NCBI GenBank assembly: GCA_009842325.1 | Contig: VYFQ01000007.1 | Coordinates: 119,448-181,339 of the forward strand | DNA: 61,892 nt | Reading direction: 5' to 3' | DNA from: Acidimicrobiaceae bacterium | GTDB taxonomy: Bacteria > Actinomycetota > Acidimicrobiia > Acidimicrobiales > Aldehydirespiratoraceae | Shown here: piece by piece, positions 15,613 to 24,555 of the stretch | Layout of the letters: every line of letters begins with the position of its first letter | Position numbering within the stretch: the stretch's first letter is position 1 | Position numbers and translations under genes: made by a program | Notes under the pieces: generated by a model | What the model was told of the DNA's origin: nothing | The model's database searches: none | The model's input: the letters and a program-made list of their open reading frames with translations, nothing else

Positions 15613-18600
15613 ATGACCTCAGCCCGCCGCCGCATCGCCCTGCTGGCCGCCCTCGCCATCGCGGCCTCGGTCTTCGCTCATGCACCCGCCGCCGGCGGCC
15701 AGACGGCGCCGACGCAGAGCCAGGACGCCGGCGTCCATCAGCCCTCCATCGACGCGCTGATGGAATTCGAGTTCTTCTTCGGTGTGGACGTGTTCTCCGG
15801 CACCGGCTGCGCGGACAGCGACGAGCTCTGCCCCAACGAGGACCTTCCCCGCTGGGAGGCGGCAGTGTGGCTGGTCAGGATCCTCGACCGCGCCGATCCC
15901 CCTGCTACCGGCTCGTCGCGTTTCACCGACGTCGACCCGGGTGCGTGGTGGGCACCGCACGCGGAGCGCCTCGCCGAGCTGGGAATCATCGAGGGGTGCG
16001 AGACCGATCCACTGAGCTTCTGCCCCGACGATCCCATCGACCGCGGCCGGACAGCGGCGGTCCTGGCCAGTGCCTTCAACCTGGACCGGGCTGTGAGGGC
16101 CGGGTTCGCGGACGTGCCGGCCGATCACATCTTCGCCGATGACATCGACCGCCTCGCGGCGGCCCGGATCACCGCCGGTTGCGACCGTGACCCGGTCCGC
16201 TACTGTCCGCGGCGCCATGTGACCCGGGGTGAGATGGCCACCTTCCTGGCCCGGGCGATCGGGCTGGTGTACCCGGCCGAACCGGTGCCCGCCCACGACC
16301 CCACCCCGCTGCCGGTCGATCCGGCGGTGACCATCGGGACCCTTGACAACGGCCTCACCTACTACCTGCGCTACAACGACGACCCGGGCAAGAACCTCGC
16401 GGTGCGGCTGCTCGTCAACGTCGGATCGGTCGACGAGACCGACGATCAGGCCGGCATCGGTCACTTCGTCGAGCACATGCTGTTCAACGGCACCACCGAC
16501 TTCCCCGGCAACTCCCTGGGCGAGGCCCTGCGGGAGATCGGCGTGGAGCTGGGCCCCGACATCAACGCAGGTGTGGGCCACGACCTGACCCTCTACCGGA
16601 TCGAGGTTCGTCTCGACGAGGACCACAAGGCTCCCCTGGTGTTCCAAGCCCTGTCGCAGATGGCCGGCGCGGCCACCTTCGAACCCGACGCGGTCGTATC
16701 CGAGAGAGGCGTCGTCCTCGACGAGATGCGCCTCGCCGTGGAGCGCGTCGACGGCCTCATCTCCCGCGAGTTCGACCGGATCTACACCCAGGGAACCCCC
16801 TACGAGGGCCGCGACCCCATCGGCACCCTCGACACCGTCAACGCGATGACGGCGGACGATCTTCGAGCCTTCTACGAGAAGTGGTACGTGCCCGCCAACA
16901 TGGCCGTGGTCGTGGTGGGCGACATGGCTGTCGACGACCAGCGTGCGCTGGTGGAGGAGCACTTCGGGCCGCTGCCGGCGGGCGAGGGACGCCGGGCCCC
17001 CAGCGTGTACATACCTCCAGCCGAGTCCTCGAGCCATGTGGTGACCGACCCGAGACAGGGCGTCACCTTCATCTCGCTTGACATACCCATAGATCCCTAC
17101 GATCTCAGCACTGTCGGCGGGGACCGGCTCGCGACCATGGAGACCCTCATCGAGGTGATGGTCCAGAACCGCCTCGAAGACGCCTACCACCGGGGCGAGT
17201 TGAGCCAGGTCGACCCGCCGAGCTTCTTCGCCTTCGCCTACAACCGCTGGCTGAAGTACTACGGCACGAACTGGCAGGGCGACAATCTCGACACCGCGTC
17301 CACCGACTACCTGTCGGTGCTGTTGACCGCGCAGGAGCACGGCTTCACCCGCGGTGACCTGGGGCGAGCCATCCGCCAGATCGTGGCCGACCTGCAGTTC
17401 CTGCTCGACAGGACACCCACGATCCAGGACAGCGAGTGGGCCGGCTACTACCAGAACCACTTCTTCTACGGTGGCGACATCGACTCCATCCCGGGGTCGG
17501 TGACCCGGACCGCTCGACTGCTGGCGCAGATCACGCCCGAGGAGTTGACCGAGCACTTCCGGTGGCAGATGCAGCGCGGCGGGCTGCTGGTCATCGCAGT
17601 CGGTCCCGACCCGTCGAGCGTGCCGACGGCAGCCGAACTCGACGCCGCCGTGGCTGCGGCCGCTCCCGGACCGCCCCCGCCGGAAGTGGCAGCAATTGAT
17701 CGGCTTATGGACCCGCCAGAACCTGCGGACCCCGTCTCGGAGGGATCCTTCGACCTCTTCGACGACGGGTACGAGTGGACCTTCGCCAACGGGGCCCGGG
17801 TCATGTTCGCTCCCTCCGACATCGCCGAGGGCTCGGTCAGCCTGCAGGCGCAGTCCCTCGGGGGCTGGTCGCTGCTCGAACCCGGCGGCTGGGCCCTGTC
17901 AGGCATCGCGGTGAACGCGGTGCAGGGCAGCGGTCTGGGCGACCTGTCGAGATCGGAACTGAACCGTTTCCTGGAAGACCGCACCGTTTCGGTCAATCCC
18001 TACATAGGCGGGACGACTGAGGGCTTCGCTGGGTCGTCAAGCACCGACGACATCGAGACCATGTTCCAGCTCATTCACCTGCTGGCGACCTCACCCCGGA
18101 TCGACGACCAGTCCTACCAGGATGCACTCCACACCGAGGAGACCAGGTTGGCCTTGTCGGAGCGCGACCCCCGCTGGCAAGCAGCTATCGCCTATCTGGA
18201 GGCCCGCTACGGCAGCACCTGGTACCGGGCCATCGCCAGCCGTGAGGAGATCGACTCGCTCACGCCGCAGCGTCTGCTCGCCATGTACCAGAGCCGTCTC
18301 GGCAAAGTCGACGACATGGTGGTGGCCGTTGTCGGCGACATCGACGCCGCGGAGATCGAGCTTCTGGCCCGCCACTACATCGGCACACTTCCCGCCGGCC
18401 AGTCCGACACCTACATCAACCGCCAGCCTCCCATGCCCGAAGGGCTCGTGCAGCGCCAGGTGCAGGTCGGCGAGGGCGAGAGCGCCGTGCTGGAGATCTA
18501 CAACGAGGCCGACATCGAGGTGACCCCGCTGCGGGCGGTGGCCGCCGACGCCCTCGGGGTAGCTCTGAGCGAGCGCTTGTTCCTGGTGATACGCGAGGAG

Positions 18601-18993
18601 TTGGGCGCCTCCTACGTCGCAGGGGGCTCGGTCGACAGCAACAGCCTCCCCAGCCAGTTCTTCGACTCGAGGGTCTACGCCACCCTCGATCCGAGCCGGT
18701 TCGACGAAGTCCGCACCACGATGCTCGACATACTGGCCGATGTGGCCGCCAACGGACTGACTCCCGCCGAGTTCGAACAGGCAATCGCCATCCTGACCAC
18801 CGACTACGCCCGGTCGCGCAACCCCGACCTGATCAGCGCGCTGCTGGCCCGACGCAGCGCCGAAGACGAGGACGTCGTCACCAAGAAGCGGCTCAGCGAG
18901 GAGCTGGAACGCTTGACACCGGAGGACGTGCAGGCGCTGGCGGCGGCCATCTACGGTGAGGGAGGACGCATCGAGATAGCGAGAAGACCGTGA
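15613..18993 (+). CDS. Secreted M16 (insulinase-type) metallopeptidase with N-terminal SLH repeats
   Basis: An 1126-residue exported protein. It has a signal peptide (ALLAALAIAASVFAHAPAAG), then two to three S-layer-homology repeats at about 45-220 (PRWEAAVWLVRIL, FTDVDPGAWWAPHAERLAEL, ITAGCDRDPVRYCP, VTRGEMATFLARAIG), then two M16 halves. The first half carries the inverted zinc motif HFVEH at 284-288 with the downstream acidic helix DEMRLAVERVDGLISREFD; the second half has the non-catalytic partner fold. SLH repeats are known to dock proteins on cell-wall polysaccharide, so this is probably a wall-anchored clamshell peptidase for peptides. Its stop overlaps upp. Confidence 0.9.
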   Translation: MTSARRRIALLAALAIAASVFAHAPAAGGQTAPTQSQDAGVHQPSIDALMEFEFFFGVDVFSGTGCADSDELCPNEDLPRWEAAVWLVRILDRADPPATGSSRFTDVDPGAWWAPHAERLAELGIIEGCETDPLSFCPDDPIDRGRTAAVLASAFNLDRAVRAGFADVPADHIFADDIDRLAAARITAGCDRDPVRYCPRRHVTRGEMATFLARAIGLVYPAEPVPAHDPTPLPVDPAVTIGTLDNGLTYYLRYNDDPGKNLAVRLLVNVGSVDETDDQAGIGHFVEHMLFNGTTDFPGNSLGEALREIGVELGPDINAGVGHDLTLYRIEVRLDEDHKAPLVFQALSQMAGAATFEPDAVVSERGVVLDEMRLAVERVDGLISREFDRIYTQGTPYEGRDPIGTLDTVNAMTADDLRAFYEKWYVPANMAVVVVGDMAVDDQRALVEEHFGPLPAGEGRRAPSVYIPPAESSSHVVTDPRQGVTFISLDIPIDPYDLSTVGGDRLATMETLIEVMVQNRLEDAYHRGELSQVDPPSFFAFAYNRWLKYYGTNWQGDNLDTASTDYLSVLLTAQEHGFTRGDLGRAIRQIVADLQFLLDRTPTIQDSEWAGYYQNHFFYGGDIDSIPGSVTRTARLLAQITPEELTEHFRWQMQRGGLLVIAVGPDPSSVPTAAELDAAVAAAAPGPPPPEVAAIDRLMDPPEPADPVSEGSFDLFDDGYEWTFANGARVMFAPSDIAEGSVSLQAQSLGGWSLLEPGGWALSGIAVNAVQGSGLGDLSRSELNRFLEDRTVSVNPYIGGTTEGFAGSSSTDDIETMFQLIHLLATSPRIDDQSYQDALHTEETRLALSERDPRWQAAIAYLEARYGSTWYRAIASREEIDSLTPQRLLAMYQSRLGKVDDMVVAVVGDIDAAEIELLARHYIGTLPAGQSDTYINRQPPMPEGLVQRQVQVGEGESAVLEIYNEADIEVTPLRAVAADALGVALSERLFLVIREELGASYVAGGSVDSNSLPSQFFDSRVYATLDPSRFDEVRTTMLDILADVAANGLTPAEFEQAIAILTTDYARSRNPDLISALLARRSAEDEDVVTKKRLSEELERLTPEDVQALAAAIYGEGGRIEIARRP

Positions 18994-19616
18994 CCGAAGT
19001 CCATGTGATCGACAATGCGCTGGTTGCCGACCGGGTGACACGCCTGCGCGACTCTTCCACCCCCAACCACGAGTTCCGGCGGCTGCTGCGCGACCTGAGC
19101 TCGATCCTGGTGTACGAGGCCATGAGGCAGGCTCCCCTCGAACCTGTCGACGTCACTACGCCCATGGGCCCGACGGTGGGCTCCCGCCTCCAGCGTCCCC
19201 CGGTGCTGGTGCCGGTGCTGCGGGCCGGCCTGGGCATGCTCGACGCCGCGCTTGAGCTGCTCGGCGACGTGGAGGTGGCGTTCGTGGGCCTCAGGCGCAA
19301 CGAGCAGACCCTGGAGGCCAGCCAGTACGCGAGCACGCTTCCTGAGAGCCTCGAAGGGCGGGACGCCTTGATCCTCGACCCGATGCTGGCCACCGGCGGA
19401 TCCTGCGTGCACGCCCTGGAGACGCTGAGGGCCAGTGGCGCGGAACGGGTTACCGCGGTGTGCGTCCTGGCCGCTCCCGAGGGAATCGAGCGAGTGCGCG
19501 AATCGGGGCTGGCCGACGCGGTCTGCGTGGCCGCCGTCGACGAGTCGCTCGATCACAACGGGTTCATCCTGCCGGGTCTCGGCGACGCCGGAGACCGCCA
19601 GTTCAACCTGTCGTGA
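18990..19616 (+). CDS. upp: Uracil phosphoribosyltransferase
   Basis: A 208-residue UPRTase of standard length. It carries VPVLRAGLGMLDAALELL, the PRPP loop LILDPMLATGGSCVHALETL, and the C-terminal uracil-binding LDHNGFILPGLGDAGDRQF. It makes UMP from uracil and PRPP. The GTG start overlaps the upstream peptidase stop (GTGA), so the two genes are translationally coupled even though their functions are unrelated. Confidence 0.95.
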   Translation: MTEVHVIDNALVADRVTRLRDSSTPNHEFRRLLRDLSSILVYEAMRQAPLEPVDVTTPMGPTVGSRLQRPPVLVPVLRAGLGMLDAALELLGDVEVAFVGLRRNEQTLEASQYASTLPESLEGRDALILDPMLATGGSCVHALETLRASGAERVTAVCVLAAPEGIERVRESGLADAVCVAAVDESLDHNGFILPGLGDAGDRQFNLS

Positions 19617-19713
19617 CCCGGGGCTGGAGGCGAGGCCGCGGTTTCTCTGAGCAACGAAGCCGCCTCAGTCGGCATATCTGCTCACAGAACGGCTGCGCAG
19701 TGGGCGTGATCAC

Positions 19714-20634
19714 GTGAGCCGGCTCGTCGCGGTTGCGCCGGACACCCGGCCGGTGATGTACGAGGCCTTCGCGGCCGCGGTGCGCGACGCCGGCGGCGAG
19801 GTGGCGGACCTGGCCGAAGCTGAAGCCCTGATCTGGGCCGACCCGTATGCGGCCGCCATGTATCCGGAGGTGATCGCCGCGGCACCGTCGGTGGAATGGG
19901 TGCAGCTCCCCTATGCGGGTGTGGAGCCGTTTCTCGACTACCTCGACACCCGCCTGACGTGGACCTGCGCCAAGGGCGTGTACGCCGATCCCGTGGCGGA
20001 ATGGGTCATGGCCGCGTTGTTGATGGGGCTGCGGGACTTCCATCTGTTCGCGGCGGCCGACTCGTGGTGCGCGGAGTCGGGACGCAACCTGTTCGGGACT
20101 CGAATCACCGTGCTGGGCGGGGGCGGCATCACCCAGTCGCTCATGCGTCTGCTGGAGCCGTGGGGCTGCCGGGTGACAGTGGTGCGGCGCTCCGAGGAGG
20201 CTTTCGAGGGCGCCGACCGGACAATGACGCTGGCTTCGGTGCATGAGGCGGTTGCGGGTGCCGACGCGGTGGTGGTGGCCCTGGCGCTGACCGACGAGAC
20301 CCGCGGCGTGGTGGACGCGGCGCTGCTGGAGTCGATGGGGCCGCAGTGCTGGCTGGTGAACGTGGCCCGGGGCGGGCATGTTGACCACGCCGCGCTGGAG
20401 GCCGCGCTGCGGTCGGGAACCATCGCCGGTGCGGTGCTGGACGTGACCGAACCCGAGCCGCTGCCCGACGACTCAGGGTTGTGGGCCCTGCCCAGCTGCG
20501 TGATCACGCCCCACATCGGCAACACCCGCGAGATGGGCCTGCCGCTGATCACCAACCGGGTGCGTGAGAACGTGGGCCGCTGGCTGACCGGTGAGGAGCT
20601 ACTGGGCCTAGTAGACGTCGCCCTCGGCTACTGA
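19714..20634 (+). CDS. D-isomer-specific 2-hydroxyacid dehydrogenase
   Basis: A 306-residue NAD-dependent dehydrogenase. The Rossmann motif is GTRITVLGGGGITQSLMRLL, followed by NVARGGHVDHAALEAALRSG with the substrate-binding Arg, then VLDVTEPEPLPDDSGLW and the catalytic His region CVITPHIGNT. The N-terminal substrate lobe is short. The exact 2-hydroxy or 2-keto acid is unknown. The start is GTG at 19714, about 100 bases after upp. Confidence 0.88.
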   Translation: MSRLVAVAPDTRPVMYEAFAAAVRDAGGEVADLAEAEALIWADPYAAAMYPEVIAAAPSVEWVQLPYAGVEPFLDYLDTRLTWTCAKGVYADPVAEWVMAALLMGLRDFHLFAAADSWCAESGRNLFGTRITVLGGGGITQSLMRLLEPWGCRVTVVRRSEEAFEGADRTMTLASVHEAVAGADAVVVALALTDETRGVVDAALLESMGPQCWLVNVARGGHVDHAALEAALRSGTIAGAVLDVTEPEPLPDDSGLWALPSCVITPHIGNTREMGLPLITNRVRENVGRWLTGEELLGLVDVALGY

Positions 20635-20681
20635 TACTCCCCGTTCGAGCGATTGGGCTTGACATTGGTTCTTTGGTAGTG

Positions 20682-20705
20682 CAAACTAGTTTGTATTGCA
20701 AACTA
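20682..20705 (+). promoter_or_regulatory. Palindromic operator and direct repeat before the membrane/regulator pair
   Basis: A perfect 12-bp palindrome CAAACTAGTTTG (20682-20693) is followed by a second GCAAACTA (20698-20705), a direct repeat 17 bases from the first. A TTGACA at 20659-20664 could be a -35 box, but no convincing -10 follows at the right spacing. It is probably the binding site of the winged-helix regulator encoded two genes downstream. Confidence 0.5.
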
Positions 20706-20724
20706 TACCGAGGGAGCGCGATAG

Positions 20725-21366
20725 ATGGAGACATTCGACGAGGGCGCAGATGCGCTGACCGCAGAGGAGAGTTGGCAGTCCATCCACGCCACGATGGACA
20801 ACGTCCGGAGTTCCATGTACGTGGCCGGGATGGAGACGATCCTGCTGATGTGGGGCGTGATCCTGGCCGTGGGCTACCTCACCATGTACGGCGTCTACGA
20901 ACTGGCACCAGACTTCGCTGAGCAGTATCCGTGGTTCCCGGCACTCCTGTGGTGGGTTCTCGGGCCGGTCGGAGGGGTCTCAAGCGGCATCATCGGAAGC
21001 CGTGCCAGCCGACGCCTCTCGTACGGCGCCGCGGGTCGCCGGGCCGGAATCCGTGTGTGCCTCTTCTTCGTCACGACGGTCGTAGCGATGTTCCTCATAC
21101 TGGGAGTCGCCGGAGCGTTGGATGATCCGGCAGCGGACAACGGGAAGACCCTGACAGCCTCGATCGCCGGCTTTGTGGCCCTGTCGTACATCCTGTTCGG
21201 GATAATGACCCGGGCGGTGATCGCCCTTGCAGGCGCCGGCTTCGCGGTCGCCTTCTTCGTTCCGCACTACCTGCTGGGCGATGCGGCACTGGGCGTGACT
21301 GGCGTGTTGAGCCTGGTGACGTTCGGTCTCGCCTTCCTATGGATCCGCCGGACCGGCGAATGGTGA
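20725..21366 (+). CDS. Multi-pass membrane protein, unknown function
   Basis: A 213-residue protein with a charged N-terminus (ALTAEESWQSIHATMDNVRS) and about five to six membrane segments, among them IRVCLFFVTTVVAMFLILGV and VLSLVTFGLAFLWIRRTGEW. I do not recognise a named domain, but small membrane proteins co-transcribed with a winged-helix regulator are common in actinobacteria and are thought to sense or respond to envelope conditions. The gene ends seven bases before the regulator start. A palindrome lies in its promoter. Confidence 0.7.
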   Translation: METFDEGADALTAEESWQSIHATMDNVRSSMYVAGMETILLMWGVILAVGYLTMYGVYELAPDFAEQYPWFPALLWWVLGPVGGVSSGIIGSRASRRLSYGAAGRRAGIRVCLFFVTTVVAMFLILGVAGALDDPAADNGKTLTASIAGFVALSYILFGIMTRAVIALAGAGFAVAFFVPHYLLGDAALGVTGVLSLVTFGLAFLWIRRTGEW

Positions 21367-21373
21367 GCGACCC

Positions 21374-21709
21374 GTGAACGACGAGGCCTCTCCCGCCGAG
21401 GACGGGGTCGTGCTCGACGAGACCATCCATCAGCCGACCAGACTTCGGATCATGACGCTTCTGGTCTCGGTGCCGGAGGAGGACCGATTGGCCTACGGGT
21501 TCATCCAGCAGACGCTGGGACTGACCGGCGGGAACCAGACCGTCCACCTGCGCAAGCTCGAGGCTGCCGGCTTCCTGGCCATCACCAAGGAGTTCGAGGG
21601 CTCCAAGCCCCGCACCTGGCTGCAGGCGACTCGGGCCGGGCGGAAGGCCTACGCCAGGTACCTCTCCAACCTCGAGAAGGCGCTCGGGGTCCGAGTCTCG
21701 AGGTCATAG
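21374..21709 (+). CDS. Winged-helix transcriptional regulator (ArsR/MarR-like)
   Basis: This 111-residue protein begins with LDETIHQPTRLRIMTLLVSV, the usual opening of winged-helix regulators in this class. The recognition helix GGNQTVHLRKLEAAGFLAI and the wing KEFEGSKPRTWLQATRAG follow, then a dimer helix (KAYARYLSNLEKAL). It starts at GTG, seven bases after the membrane protein gene, and probably controls that gene through the CAAACTAGTTTG site. Confidence 0.85.
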   Translation: MNDEASPAEDGVVLDETIHQPTRLRIMTLLVSVPEEDRLAYGFIQQTLGLTGGNQTVHLRKLEAAGFLAITKEFEGSKPRTWLQATRAGRKAYARYLSNLEKALGVRVSRS

Positions 21710-21737
21710 TCACTCGCCCGGGCGGACAGGCCGTCGG

Positions 21738-22586
21738 TCATCCGACGATGCTGCGGAGCTCGGCTAGGCGGGGGGCGACCAGGTCGGAGATGATCCCCGG
21801 CCTGTCGGACGGTGAGGCCAGGGCGGCTTCGCCCCATAGGGCCCGGCCGGCCATGAAGCCGGAACAGCCCGCGGCCACGGCGGCCGCGACCTGGTCGCGG
21901 TAGGACTCGTAGTTGCCGCCGCCCGACAGCAGGGTCCACGGCATGTGGCAGCGCTCGGCGATCTCTGCGCAGGCGGCGGCCCAGACGGTGCGGTCGGGCT
22001 CGTGGGTGGGATCCACCGGGAAGGGCAGCTTGAGCAGGTGCGGGTCCATGGCCGCGAACCGTTCGACCGTCTCGATCACGATGGCGCGGCGGGCGCCTGG
22101 GTCGTCGAGGCCGTAGAACAGCGGCTCCAGCACCAGCGGGATCCCCACCCGGCGGCACTCGGCGAGAATCTCGGCCGCCACTCTCTCCTGGGCCGTCCCG
22201 TGGCGGCGATCCGGCCGGTACAGCACCAGCAGCTTGGCAGCGGAGGCCCCGCAGGCCGCTGCGGCTTCCACCGACCAGCCCTCGAGGACTCGGGTGGCCG
22301 CAGCCTCGGGATCGGCCGCGTAGCCCTGGGCCTCCAACGCGGCGGTGAACCCCACGCCGGCGGGCAGCGTGCCGTCGAGCAGCTGGGGGATCGAGTACTC
22401 GGGCTCCAGCATCACGCCCGTCGCGCCTGCAGCCAGAGTCCCGACCAGCTCGCGCTTCAGATCGGTGATGTCGTCGGCGCTGACCGATTCCTGGTCATCG
22501 GGGGCCAGTACAGCCCGCAGCGAGTCGCGGTGGTCGATGGCCAGTACCCCGAAGCGACCGCCGTCGGAGATCCCGTCCAGGCTCAT
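21738..22586 (-). CDS. LacD/tagatose-bisphosphate-aldolase-like class I aldolase, probable DKGP aldolase
   Basis: A 282-residue TIM-barrel aldolase of the LacD type: FGVLAIDHRDSLRAVLAPDD at the N-terminus, GVMLEPEYSIPQLLDG, and AAKLLVLYRPD with the likely Schiff-base Lys. It also has a C-terminal LLSGGGNYESYRDQVAAAV phosphate-binding stretch. It overlaps iolB by four bases at the end of the inositol operon. In known inositol routes IolC makes 2-deoxy-5-keto-gluconate 6-phosphate, which must then be cleaved by an aldolase. No IolJ homologue is present here, so this gene is the natural candidate. The substrate is inferred. Confidence 0.82.
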   Translation of the reverse strand: MSLDGISDGGRFGVLAIDHRDSLRAVLAPDDQESVSADDITDLKRELVGTLAAGATGVMLEPEYSIPQLLDGTLPAGVGFTAALEAQGYAADPEAAATRVLEGWSVEAAAACGASAAKLLVLYRPDRRHGTAQERVAAEILAECRRVGIPLVLEPLFYGLDDPGARRAIVIETVERFAAMDPHLLKLPFPVDPTHEPDRTVWAAACAEIAERCHMPWTLLSGGGNYESYRDQVAAAVAAGCSGFMAGRALWGEAALASPSDRPGIISDLVAPRLAELRSIVG

Positions 22587-23446
22587 GACCCAGCCCAGGC
22601 CCCGTCCGGGGTCACCACCGGCAGGCCCCACTCCCCCGCCGTCCAGTCGGACTCGATCCAGGTGTGCTCGGCCATGAAGCACGGCGGCGTGCGACGCTCG
22701 CCGTCCTTGAGCTCGCCCGCCAGGTAGTTGAGGAAGTACATGTTGGAGCCGGGGCAGGCCACCGAGGTGTGGTAGCCCTTGGGCACCAGCGCCACATCGC
22801 CGTCGGTCACCACCATGGCGTCGTCGTAGTCCTCGTCGTCGCGCCAGTTGCGGTGGATGGCGTAGCCCTCGGGCCGGTCGAGACGGAAGTAGTAGACCTC
22901 CTCCAGGTACGGCGAGCCGTCGCGGCCATCGTGGCAGTGCGGCGGCCACCCCGACCAAGTGCCCCGAGGCACGTACACCTCGTAGAGGATGAGCCGCTCC
23001 GCCGGCAGCGGATGAGACAGCGAATGGACCACTTGGCGGTAGGCCCGCCCGCCACCCCGGATCTCGATCCGCATCTCGGAGGGCTCGAAGACCCGCACGG
23101 GGTAGCGACCCTCGGCCGGAGCCGAGCCGACCGATGCCTGCAGCCCGGCCTCGGACTCGATCCGGTACGGCATCCCCGGCGGCAGGTAGACGATGCTGGC
23201 CATCTGGGTAAACACCGACTCCCGGCTCAGCTCGACCTCCATGTCGCCGTCGCCGACCACCACCCGACCCTCGCCGGACAGCGGCACGATGGCGGTCTCC
23301 CGGTCGGCCGCCGCGCCCGACCACGGCGCACCCGGGTTCACCTCGACCACGCCGAACTCCACGTTGTCCCAGCCCGCGGACTCCGGCGTCACATGGAGGA
23401 TCCGCCCCGGCCCGCCGGTCGGATGGATTAGCGACGAACTGGTCAT
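22583..23446 (-). CDS. iolB: 5-deoxy-glucuronate isomerase IolB
   Basis: A 287-residue bicupin protein matching IolB. It has ETAIVPLSGEGRVVVGDGDM, the metal-binding cupin residues in RLILYEVYVPRGTWSGWPPH-CHDG, the YLEEVYYFRLDRPEGYAIH segment, and VTDGDVALVPKGYHTSVACP-GSNMYFLNYLAG. It converts 5-deoxy-glucuronate to 2-deoxy-5-keto-gluconate. The ATG at 23446 follows GGAGG; the longer upstream frame merely reads through the 60-bp repeats. The stop overlaps the aldolase start (ATGA). Confidence 0.94.
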   Translation of the reverse strand: MTSSSLIHPTGGPGRILHVTPESAGWDNVEFGVVEVNPGAPWSGAAADRETAIVPLSGEGRVVVGDGDMEVELSRESVFTQMASIVYLPPGMPYRIESEAGLQASVGSAPAEGRYPVRVFEPSEMRIEIRGGGRAYRQVVHSLSHPLPAERLILYEVYVPRGTWSGWPPHCHDGRDGSPYLEEVYYFRLDRPEGYAIHRNWRDDEDYDDAMVVTDGDVALVPKGYHTSVACPGSNMYFLNYLAGELKDGERRTPPCFMAEHTWIESDWTAGEWGLPVVTPDGAWAGS

Positions 23447-23470
23447 GTTCCTGCCTCCGTTATCGGCGGG

Positions 23471-23590
23471 CGAAAATCTCGGGTCGAAAACATGTGGCAT
23501 ACACCCAAAACCGACCCGAGAATCACTAGGCGAGAATCTCGGGTCGAAAACATGTGGCATACACCCAAAACCGACCCGAGAATCACTAGG
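23471..23590 (+). repeat. Two tandem 60-bp repeats, each with a 10-bp-stem hairpin
   Basis: Bases 23471-23530 and 23531-23590 are identical apart from one base (cgaaaa versus cgagaa). Each unit holds TCTCGGGTCG and CGACCCGAGA, able to pair over 10 bp around a 25-base loop. The repeats fill the gap between iolB and the RmlD-like gene, and the stop codon of the latter lies inside the second unit. They could be a duplicated terminator/attenuator or RNA-processing element, or a mobile palindromic repeat. Confidence 0.9.
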
Positions 23591-24548
23591 CGAGGGCGCC
23601 GGTGGCGCGCTCGTGGCGGAACCGGGTCAGCAGCTCGCGAATGCCGGGCGGCTCGTAGCCGAGGACGTCCCTCGTGCGCCGCACCGTGAGGCTGGTGTCG
23701 TACGGGATGGGGAACTCGCCCACCGCTCCCACCGCGCCGGTGTCGGGCGGCGTGGAGCTGAGCAGCGACGGATCCAAGTCGAAGACATCGCACGCCATGC
23801 GGGCCAACTCCATGCGGCCAGCCGATTCGGCGCTGCAGCAGTGGAAGACGCCGACGGCGCCGTCGTCGGCTGCGATGCGCCACATCACCTCGGCGCACTC
23901 GCTGGCCAGAGACGGCGAGGCCACCATGTTGATGTTGTCGGCCTCCCACACCCCGAACGGACTCCCCTCCTCCAGAGCGCCGACGATCGAGGTGACGAAG
24001 TAGCCGAAGCCGCCGTCCTGCACCCGGGGCGTGGAGTCCCGCATCCAGTGCATGCCGCTCACCGCCGACACCCGGGCCACCGCGGCCCGGGCCGCACCCA
24101 GCATGGCAGCCTGTTCGCTGGCCATCTTGAGCACGCCGTAGAGGTTGACCGGGTTGGGCGGCGTGTCCTCGTCGGCGCCGGCCTGGGTGCCGTCGAACAC
24201 CCAGTCGGTGGACACCAGGATCAGCTTGGCCCCCACCTCGTCGGCGGCTTGGGCCAGATTTGCGGTGGTGCCCACGAAACTGCGCCAGGCCAGGTTCCGG
24301 TCGGCGTACATGGCCGCGAAGTCGTTGAGGATCATCGAGTGGACGATCACGTCGGGTTCGAACGCACCCACGCTGGCCCGCACCGCCTCGTCGTCGAGCA
24401 GGTCGAGGCGCTCGGTGGTGAAACCACTGGCATCGCGGGGCACGAACCGGTGGACCGGGCAATGCACCTCTACGCCGTGGCGCTCGGCGAACACCTTGAC
24501 GATGTTCGACCCCACGAAACCGGTGCCCCCGGTCACATAGGCCCGCAT
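23586..24548 (-). CDS. RmlD/dTDP-4-dehydrorhamnose reductase-like SDR
   Basis: A 320-residue extended SDR. The NAD(P) motif is YVTGGTGFVGSNIVKVF, followed by DVIVHSMILNDFAAMY, VSTDWVFDGTQAGADEDTPP (a typical RmlD segment) and the catalytic Tyr-x3-Lys in NLYGVLKMASEQAAM. It is embedded in the inositol operon between iolG and iolB. Ordinary inositol breakdown does not need such an enzyme, so it may process a modified sugar or inositol. It ends inside the tandem repeats. Confidence 0.85.
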   Translation of the reverse strand: MRAYVTGGTGFVGSNIVKVFAERHGVEVHCPVHRFVPRDASGFTTERLDLLDDEAVRASVGAFEPDVIVHSMILNDFAAMYADRNLAWRSFVGTTANLAQAADEVGAKLILVSTDWVFDGTQAGADEDTPPNPVNLYGVLKMASEQAAMLGAARAAVARVSAVSGMHWMRDSTPRVQDGGFGYFVTSIVGALEEGSPFGVWEADNINMVASPSLASECAEVMWRIAADDGAVGVFHCCSAESAGRMELARMACDVFDLDPSLLSSTPPDTGAVGAVGEFPIPYDTSLTVRRTRDVLGYEPPGIRELLTRFRHERATGALA

Positions 24549-24555
24549 GGTCGGG

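Noticed and set aside
15619..17556. Long minus-strand open frame opposite the M16 peptidase
   Set aside because: Its translation is Val/Gly/Arg/His-rich with no motif; it is the usual shadow frame of a high-GC gene with clear M16 motifs on the other strand.
23471..23590. Possible CRISPR array
   Set aside because: Only two units, directly abutting with no spacers, and no cas gene nearby; it is a tandem duplication.
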